A program made the translations under genes and the position numbers. Under the pieces are notes generated by a model. That model saw only the letters and a list, made by a program, of their open reading frames with translations, ran no database searches and had not been told where the DNA came from. From Culex pipiens pallens (Eukaryota > Arthropoda > Insecta > Diptera > Culicidae), in the NCBI RefSeq assembly GCF_016801865.2, contig NC_068937.1:113623068-113687067 (forward strand): 64,000 nucleotides of DNA, given 5' to 3'. This document shows positions 57,551-64,000 of the stretch, piece after piece (positions within the stretch are counted from its first letter, which is position 1; the number at the start of each line of letters is the position of its first letter).

Positions 57551-57638
57551 TCAGGTGTCTTCCGTTTTGGGTGGTCGGGTGAACGAGTTGCGTTTGATCG
57601 ATTCCACGAGCCATTTGATGCCTTCGTCTACGCCTTCG
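57551..57638 (-). CDS. Arfrp1: ARFRP1, coding exon 3
   Basis: Acceptor CATTACAG ends at 57639. One base completes the split Gly codon of SALTG, followed by EGVDEGIKWLVESIKRN and a short tail ending TEDT and TGA (57551-57553). The C-terminal helix and Arg/Pro-rich tail match the family, and the total of 201 residues equals the usual ARFRP1 length. Confidence 0.93.
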
Positions 57639-57870
57639 CTGTAATGATTAGACACAACACGTGTTTAGCTTTGATGGAAAATTTGAGAAAGCCATGCAAT
57701 AACCAATACTGTTTATTTCAATTTAAAAACTTTACAGTTCAATGTGTTGAGCTTCCAAAGTTTGGATGTAAATTTATAAAATATTATTCAAATATTTTAA
57801 AGCACAACAATATAAAAAAAAACACTCGTTGCTGAAATCGAACAACTACTGTCCATCGCAAGGGTATTAA

Positions 57871-58569
57871 GGGGTTACATACATGTAGAAAATCACAAAA
57901 TTTCATATTACAGAAAATTTATTGAATCCACTAAAATGATGATTTTTAATCACTCCTGAAACTTTCATGAAGATATTACATGATTAAACTGAGTTAGAGA
58001 CGATTTTCAGCTCAACATTTTGCCGTGCGCAAAGCGGACTGTCAAACTTTCTGAGCGTTTTTCTCGAAACACCGAGTTGATTTACGGGTGCCACGATATC
58101 TCGAGATGGGATGGGCCAAATTGGCTGAAAATCGGGGTGAAGACTCTCAAGAACTATCCCGTGTGCATGACGAAGCCCAATTTTGAAATTTTGCTTTTTA
58201 AAAAAATACAAAAATCAAAAACTGACGATTTTTTATATGAAAAACACAAAAATATTTTTATCTTTTTTTAAAATAAGTTTTTTGAAAATCGGCCTTCGTC
58301 ATGCACACAGGACCGATTTAAAGAGTCTTCACCAAAATTTTGAGCCGATTTGGTCAAGGCAGGGTTGAGATATCGTGGCACCCGTTTTTTGAAACTGCTA
58401 ACTTCAAATAGCTATATCTCGGCAATGATACAACCAAATGTCTTCAAAATTGTTTTGATAATAGATGAAAATGTATATTTTAATTCCCTGAAAACAGATT
58501 TTAAATAAAATTAAGTTTGTGCTCACACCAGCCTCAGACTTTTCTGTCGATTTACATGTATGTAACCCC
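57871..58569. mobile_element. piggyBac-like MITE, copy 2, inside ARFRP1 intron 2
   Basis: TTAA (57867-57870 and 58570-58573) flanks GGGGTTACATACATGTA and its complement. At 699 bp it accounts for most of the 975-bp intron, so the ancestral intron was probably about 270 bp. Orientation is opposite to the copy at 48828. Confidence 0.88.
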
Positions 58570-58613
58570 TTAAAAAGACTCATAGCTTTTAGAGTTGAAA
58601 CTCAGTAACTCAC

Positions 58614-59038
58614 CCCGTCAGCGCCGAAACCGGCATCACCAAACAGTCGCGCCGCCCAATCAAATGGCCCGCCTCCTGGAACACTGGCTTGATCTCCCGC
58701 ACGCCCATACAATCAGGCAAGTCCTGCTTGTTGGCCAGCACCAGCAGCGGCACCCCGGACAGGTACTCGTTCGCGATCATTCGGTCAAACACCTCCTTCG
58801 TCTCGTGCATCCGCTCGCGGTCGTTCGAGTCCACCACGTAAATCACGGCGTGCGATTCCGAGTAATACTTGTCCCACAGCGATTGCAGCTCCTGCTGGCC
58901 ACCCAAGTCCCAAAAGCTCATCCGAATGCCGTGCAGGTCAATCTGGCCAATGTTCAGTCCGACTGTGGTGGTTATCTTGCTCGGGTTCATGCCGCGGTAG
59001 TTCTTTGTGAATTTGGTCTTGGCCGCCTCCAGGTAGGT
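58614..59038 (-). CDS. Arfrp1: ARFRP1, coding exon 2
   Basis: Encodes residues 32 to 173: switch I region (KITTTVGLNIG), the WDLGGQ G3 motif with switch II, and NKQD (G4). The SALTG end is the G5 region. ARFRP1 is an Arf-like GTPase of the trans-Golgi, needed upstream of ARL1 and golgin recruitment. The acceptor is TTTTACAG (ends 59039) and the donor is GGG|GTGAGT. All nucleotide-binding motifs are intact. Confidence 0.96.
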
Positions 59039-59114
59039 CTGTAAAACAGCAAGAATTAGTCACGCCCGGACGGTTCCAGAGCCGTCGTAGTGAAGTGCCA
59101 CGCAAGATACCTAC

Positions 59115-59207
59115 CGTTTTGCCTGCATTGTCCAGCCCTAGAATGAGTATGCAATATTCGTCCTTTTGTGTGAGATATTTGTAGAAACCGCTGAGCAGTG
59201 TGTACAT
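59115..59207 (-). CDS. Arfrp1: ARFRP1, coding exon 1
   Basis: Encodes the first 31 residues: an amphipathic N-terminal helix (MYTLLSGFYKYL) and the P-loop GLDNAGKT (residues 24-31), cut right after Thr31 by donor ACG|GTAGGT. Position 2 is Tyr, not Gly, so the protein cannot be myristoylated like Arf; family members are N-terminally acetylated for Golgi binding. The ATG is the only start compatible with the family length. Confidence 0.96.
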
Positions 59208-59400
59208 TTTTGTTACGACCTGAAACTTTACAAATTTTTACATTAAAAAATTACACCACTTGCTGTGTGGTCTGATGGTGATTTTTGCTGCAAACTCGGC
59301 GGAGAAAATATTTTGTTTTGGTCTTGAAATGTCAAAGCTTGAAAACAAACGAAACGTCACACAACGGTGTTGAAATTGACCAGCAGTTTTATTTCAGTGC
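59208..59400 (-). promoter_or_regulatory. ARFRP1 5' UTR and promoter region
   Basis: A non-repetitive stretch upstream of the start, bounded by a MITE at 59474. It contains TGACGTTTCG-like words on - and no TATA box at a convincing distance. The assignment rests on position. Confidence 0.4.
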
Positions 59401-59473
59401 GTTGTAGGACATTTGGGGTGGAATGGAAAACACAATTTTTTCAAGTGGTTTTTGGTGTTTTTTGTTTTCATTT

Positions 59474-59553
59474 CCAGAATTTTTTTTTTAAAAGGACCAA
59501 TAAACTATTGCCTTTCATATGTTTATAGGACCTAATAAAAAAAAAAACTCTGG
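59474..59553. mobile_element. AGGTCCTATAA MITE, 80 bp
   Basis: CCAGAATTTTTTTTTAAAAG and GGACCAATAA at the left; TTATAGGACC and a long A-run then CTCTGG at the right. It lies about 270 bp upstream of the ARFRP1 start. Confidence 0.65.
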
Positions 59554-59611
59554 ATTTAAATGTTGTAAATCTATTTTTCTATCACTACTTAAGGGGTTAC
59601 AACATGTACAC

Positions 59612-62533
59612 TAGGGTGTTTCAGCCGAACAAAAAAGTTCTCAGATTACGGCAAACAGAGGTTCCCCTTGTAGAGGATACCCATAGGGACTCTCATGCCA
59701 AATATCAGCCCATTTGGTTGAGAATTGGCCTGTCCCCAGCGAGTTGAAATTTACATGGAAATTCCTATGGGATTTTTGTGTTTTTCGTTCAATCGTTCCT
59801 ACAGGTCTGGGGACAACATGGATTCACTCGGAATAAAGACAGGTGTGTAGGGGATGGTCCAATGAACACATTCCAGAAGGAATTTGGGTTGTCCATTCTG
59901 TCCCCAAGGTGCGCATTGGATCGACGTCCGGTGTCTCCAAAACCAACGATTCAACCTTCAAAAGCATCGCATTTCCTTAGTATGCTATGACGGCTAGGTA
60001 AAAAACCACGACGCCTAATATCAGACGGTGAACACGTGGAGAGGCATCGATTGCATTATTATTACAAAATCATCATGCATTCGCATTCGCATTCGCATTC
60101 GCATGGAGATGGTGATCTTAGCGGGTTGCAGACTGGATTTCGTCATGTATGTGTGATAATTGTCCAGCCCAGGTTGCTTAGAAATTGATTAGAGGGAATT
60201 AAAACCAATTCTACCAGAACAGGACAGGTAGCACCATGAAAGCCATCCATTGCCGGCCGCTCCCATCTCCACCATTCACCGGGAGAGGAATAAGGATTTG
60301 GAGCACGGGAAGTGTTGATGCTGAACTTACTTAGAAAAAGGTAGCGAAACCGCAGGCTCTTTTTCCCAACCTTATTGTGGAACTCGATCAAACTGATCAT
60401 TTGATCAAATTTAATTGAATTTAAACAACAAGGATGCGTAAATGTCGCGTGGAGTTGGTTGTTGTGATGGGTAAAGGTCTGGGATTCGCCCTAAGCAAGC
60501 AATACGACCATTGGCATAAATGGAGTTAACTGTTAGATTTTTATTCTCAAGGCAAGCAATCGGATGCTGCTGTTGAGAAAATTCCCGTTTAGATTAAGTA
60601 AAGTTTATTATTTTAACAGGATTGAAAATTTATTCTCAAAGCAAACAGTCGGATGCTGCTGCTGAGAAAGTGTTATTATTATTTCAGTGTATTTTATATT
60701 TTAATCCCGACGCGAATATTTGTTTGAGATCTAATCTTAGACAGCCGGCTGTGGAAAGATAAGATCCATGCGCCCAAATTTCATTTATTCCAATACGATT
60801 CATTTTTACGTGTACGGAAGCGATGAAGTTATGAATACAAAACATAAAAATTAAATAAAATTTAAGTCGTCAATAAGAAGAATGCGCAAACATTATATTC
60901 AATAAACGTGACGCGTGTCGTGTTAAGTATTTTAACAATAATAATTGATCAATTCTACTAACTCTTATTTGCAATTGCAGTGAGTGAAAGAACAAGCATT
61001 TCGGTTAAACGACCTACAAAATATATCAGATTCGAGTGAGATACGCGTCCTTTTGTATATCAATTGCAGATTTTTTCCTGAGTTTGTAAAAATTTGAACT
61101 ATTGTATAACACAATCACACCATTCCTCATACATTAATAAATTATTTTTAAAACTAATTTTGTTTTTGCTAAAGCTTTCCATTTGCGTTACATAATTTCA
61201 GCATTGGAATTTAACTAAATCACCTGATTTTAAAAATCATGATCATTTATTTTACCTGTCCACATTAAAGTAAAATGTTGTATGCAAGTTTTGAACCAAG
61301 CCAACCTTGCCACAACGAAAAAAAAAAACCATCATCCAATCAAGTGACAGTAAAGGTTCAACCAAGCACACTCTCTCACTCTCATATTCGCATTCATATT
61401 ACACATAAAAACCAACACCAACACAAAATCAGAACGAGCTCACCGAGTTCCTGATGCGCCGTCCAAATCCATTGCCTTCGAGGTGCTAGTAGGTTGCGCC
61501 GTTGGAGGGACGAGCACCCACACCCCAGCCAGCAACGCAGCACGGCATTGTCGAAGAAGCCGGCCAATGACGTCACTTGAATGACAGCCACGTCACCGCA
61601 CCGCAACATGGAACAGCACCTAAAACCTCGCGTTTCTCCCAGCACACACACACACCTTCAGTATGCAAAACACTCTCCTCCTCACCCACGACTATGTGCG
61701 GCATCAACACTCTCCCACACACAATCCCTCTCACCCTCTCCCTCGCACATACGCAACGGCAACGATCCGTCATCGTTACTACTGTATTCCTGTGAGCACC
61801 GTGCACCAACTCTCTCCACGAACACAACCGCCTTGCACAAACCGGAACACAAATCGCGGAAAATCTTCAAAATAGATCGAGAAGGAACACTACATCACTC
61901 CTTGCTACCCCAACCATCTTCTGTCACAATGCACATGTTACACACACAAAACAACATTCTGGCAGCTCCAACACCACCGAATCTATTATTACAAAATCAT
62001 CATGCTACGTTATTTAGTAGAGTTGAAATCCTTACAGGAACATCATTAATTATAATTTTATTACTTTAAAGAATGTTTCTGAGCCAAAACTTTAGTGTAT
62101 GCTCTGCCACGTGTTCACCGTCTGATATGGGGCGTCGTGGTTTTCACCTAGCCGTCATAGCATACTAAGGAAATGCGATGCTTTTGAAGGTTGAATCGTT
62201 GGTTTTGGAGACACCGGACGTCGATCCAATGCGCACCTTGGGGACAGAATGGACAACCCAAATTCCTTCTGGAATGTGTTCATTGGACCATCCCCTACAC
62301 ACCTGTCTTTATTCCGAGTGAATCCATGTTGTCCCCAGACCTGTAGGAACGATTGAACGAAAAACACAAAAATCTCATAGGAATTTCCATATAAATTTCA
62401 ACTCGCTGGGGACAGGCCAATTCTCAACCAAATGGGCTGATATTTGGCATGAGAGTCCCTATGGGTATCCTCTACAAGGGGAACCTCTGTTTGCCGTAAT
62501 CTGAGAACTTTTTTGTTTTGCTGAAACACCCTA
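59612..62533. mobile_element. Long-arm inverted-repeat element, 2.9 kb, 8-bp duplication
   Basis: Ends TAGGGTGTTTCAGC (left) and its exact complement (right) are flanked by ATGTACAC (59604-59611 and 62534-62541). The inverted arms are about 430 bp (59612-60040 and 62105-62533). They are so similar that the 70-codon frames in the two arms translate identically, so insertion is recent or the arms are kept alike by conversion. Without the retro-insertion between the arms the element is about 1 kb and non-coding. An 8-bp target suggests the hAT superfamily. Confidence 0.85.
60079..61983 (-). mobile_element. Retroelement insertion, 1.9 kb, with hexamer tail
   Basis: A 22-bp duplication (60057-60078 and 61984-62005; starts TATTATTACA, ends CATCATGC) flanks the unit. 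On - the 3' end is a (GCGAAT)n tail at 60079-60104. The inner 3' region (60480-60780) resembles the body of 11567-12899 (TCTCAAGGCAA, TTAGACAGCCGGCTGTGG). The 5' part (about 60800-61983) is different, GC-richer from 61440, and lacks 126-bp units. No long convincing ORF. It sits between the arms of the 2.9-kb element. Confidence 0.75.
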
Positions 62534-62538
62534 ATGTA

Positions 62539-62703
62539 CACCCTTACCAAAAATCATGATTTTTTGAGTTCCAAATCCCACTTTTCATACGATTTTTTCA
62601 GTTAAACCCATATAACCATTTTTATGGTTGTAGTACCTGAACTCAAAAAATCGTATGAAAAGTGGGATTTGGAATCAAAAAATCATGATTTTTGGTAAGG
62701 GTG
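62539..62703. mobile_element. CACCCTTACC palindromic MITE, TA target
   Basis: TA (62537-62538 and 62704-62705) flanks CACCCTTACCAAAAATCATG and its complement. The arms are about 70 bp and nearly perfect. 165 bp, mariner-type by its TA target. Confidence 0.85.
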
Positions 62704-62720
62704 TAGAAAATCTGAAAATA

Positions 62721-62886
62721 CAGTGGACTCTCTCGTTGTCGATATTGAAGGGACCGTCGGGAGCGGGAGTTATCAAATTATAGAACGAAAAATCAAAGCA
62801 ATCTATTTGAAGGGACTAAAAAATGTATTGACAACTGGAGCAATATTGATACATATCGAGAAGATCGACAGCCAGAGAGTCCACTG
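62721..62886. mobile_element. CAGTGGACTCTC MITE, 166 bp
   Basis: Ends CAGTGGACTCTCT and (complement) CAGTGGACTCTCTGGCTGTC with imperfect continuation. TA precedes the left end. It resembles pogo/mariner MITEs. Confidence 0.7.
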
Positions 62887-63019
62887 TTTAATCGGCCTTT
62901 GTCATGCATATGGGGCTTAACGATTTTTTTTTATCAAAATGTTCAGTCGATTTGGTCAAAGCAGTATTGAGATATCTTGGCACTCGTTTTTTGAAAGGCC
63001 TTTTTCTTAGCCTTTCACT

Positions 63020-63465
63020 TCGGATAATCGAATCACGAAAAAATGTTTTTTTCGCTGTTCTGCGACAAAATTTTACCCAAACCCCTCGGACAACGCTAAG
63101 ACGAGAAAAGACGAGACGACAACGAGAACGAAGACATCAGCCTGTGGAGAACCCAGGAATTTATGTGTAGTTTTTCTTTCTATTGTATTTTTAAACAAAC
63201 AATGACACCGGAGGTAGCAGTTTAAAAAGGCGTAAGCCTTACGCTGCTGAATAAAATAAACAAAAAAACAAACAAACAAATTTAAATAGCCTATTGAATT
63301 TCAGAATGCATTTCATTTTTTTTTATCTCCGCCATTTTGGCCGTCATCTTTGATTAAAAAATACTAAATCATTTTAGCGTAGTTTAGAGGTCATATTTGA
63401 GCTTGAAAATCAATTATCCGTAGTGGTTTTTTTTCCAAGGCCTCCCAGTAATCGAGTCTGGACTG
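63020..63465. mobile_element. Tigger/pogo-like MITE, copy 3 (left-truncated)
   Basis: The right end GTAATCGAGTCTGGACTG is followed by TA. The left side preserves only TTCGGATAATCGAATCACGA. A retroelement 3' end (63064-63282) interrupts it. Confidence 0.65.
63064..63282 (+). mobile_element. Retroelement 3'-end fragment with (CAAA)n tail
   Basis: A small basic frame (RREKTRRQRERR) ends in TAG. A hairpin follows (GGCGTAAGCC/GGCTTACGC type), then AATAAAATAAAC and a (CAAA)n tail at 63258-63282. This is the form of a severely 5'-truncated LINE copy. Confidence 0.55.
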
Positions 63466-63649
63466 TAGGAGTCATGTTGTCGACCGAAAGAAAAATATAT
63501 TTTTTTTTAAATCCTATTTTTTGTTCTGCTGTTTGTAGAGTTATTTTTGAACTCGCTTTTCCCAAAGAGTTTTGAAGATCCATGCAAAGGGAAATTTCGA
63601 ATAATTCAGATTAAAAGCAAATTTCAATCAGTTGGCCCTTATTTTTGTT

Positions 63650-64000
63650 TTAATACATACAAATGGTAAGATCGGACTTGTCCACGTTGATCGTGGTGGG
63701 CGGCGGTTCCCGATTGATCTCGTACTGCCTCCAAAGCAACAGCCCAATGTTACTTCCGTGCAGCAGCAGGGGCAAAAACAGTATCCAGTAGCTGGCCCCC
63801 AGTGCGGCCATTCCCGCCGAGTTGTACGGCGCCTCTGGGGTCAGGGTGTCCGTAATGCCGACGTTAATACTGAGGTATGTTCCGAACAGCGTGCCCCAGA
63901 GGATCATTACGAGCAGGGTTGCTCCGATGACGACTCCGTTCCAGATGTACAGGCCAAACACGCTGAAGACGGGTTCCACCGGGTTGAACAGTACGTTTAT
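63650..64000 (-). CDS. Clarin-like tetraspan membrane protein, C-terminal exon (runs off window)
   Basis: A frame open from the window edge to a TAA at 63650-63652 encodes about 116 C-terminal residues. Two transmembrane helices are visible (FGLYIWNGVVIGATLLVMIL and ASYWILFLPLLLHGSNIGLL), separated by a loop, followed by a cytosolic tail with TTINVDKSD and a final MY. The layout and several positions (GLY..LVMIL, S.W..F....H..N.LL, C-terminal TTNV..MY pattern) match clarins. Clarins are four-helix proteins of sensory cells; CLRN1 is the Usher 3A gene. The first two helices would lie beyond the window. Confidence 0.65.
   Translation of the reverse strand: MNVLFNPVEPVFSVFGLYIWNGVVIGATLLVMILWGTLFGTYLSINVGITDTLTPEAPYNSAGMAALGASYWILFLPLLLHGSNIGLLLWRQYEINREPPPTTINVDKSDLTICMY

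Larger units (their letters stand above)
59593..63005. mobile_element. piggyBac-like MITE, copy 3, fragmented by later insertions
   Basis: TTAA|GGGGTTACAACATGTA at 59589-59608 is the left end. Family text resumes at 62706-62720 (GAAAATCTGAAAAT) and 62887-63005 (AATCGGCC, GTCATGCATATGG, GATTTGGTCAAAGCAGT, GAGATATCTTGGCACTCG). The pieces are colinear with the intact copies. The interruptions are a 165-bp MITE, the 2.9-kb element and a 166-bp MITE. The right end is missing. Confidence 0.75.

Noticed and set aside
59778..59990. 70-codon frame repeated identically at 62155-62367 on -
   Set aside because: Duplicate because it lies in the inverted arms of a transposon. No domain, so not taken as a gene.
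61581..62069. 162-codon His/Ser/Thr-rich frame on +
   Set aside because: Antisense to the retroelement, crosses its target duplication into another element, and consists of CA-rich low-complexity text.

Overview
The window looks like AT-rich insect nuclear DNA, most probably from a culicine mosquito and perhaps the Culex pipiens group. That assignment is an inference from the three conserved insect-type genes, the 55-975 bp introns and the dense mosquito-style transposon content. No bacterial operon, phage, CRISPR array or tRNA was recognised. A run of exactly 100 N at 6413-6512 is a scaffold gap, so distances across it are unknown.

Four host genes are supported. TSNAX (translin-associated factor X) lies on + as two coding exons (20872-21134 and 56657-57395) separated by a 35.5 kb intron. 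A complete TMEM63/CSC1-like channel gene is nested in that intron on the opposite strand (CDS 39527-41761), with its likely 5' UTR/promoter near 45.4-46 kb. ARFRP1, a Golgi Arf-related GTPase, lies on - as three exons (57551-57638, 58614-59038, 59115-59207) and converges tail-to-tail on TSNAX, with overlapping 3' ends. The last 350 bp hold the 3' exon of a clarin-like four-transmembrane protein on -. Several orphan segments with splice signals (5769-5861, 9420-9705, 45193-45378, 53058-53480) may be exons of unrecognised genes.

The rest is mostly mobile and satellite DNA. 0-3 kb: a LINE ORF1 without ORF2, then a copy of foldback family A. 4.8-6.4 kb: a palindromic GGTATT-rich repeat. 6.7-7.6 kb: an 8-bp satellite of about 120 units. 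11.5-14.5 kb: a 9-bp satellite in three sequence variants, split by a retroelement that has a perfect 21-bp target duplication and six 126-bp tandem units at its 5' end. Five large insertions at 14.8-20.5, 22.5-24.1, 27.0-32.3, 32.7-38.7 and 59.6-62.5 kb show 8-9 bp target duplications and hAT-like ends. Only the 32.7-38.7 kb element encodes a transposase, broken by one stop and one frameshift. Around these sit piggyBac-like (TTAA), Tigger/pogo-like (TA), mariner-like (TA) and high-copy GGGACCATCC foldback MITEs.

The most informative structures are the retroelement with L1-like 5' monomers (11567-12899), the several-layer nest at 59.6-63.5 kb whose insertion order can be read from target duplications, and the transposon-inflated TSNAX intron that hosts another gene.
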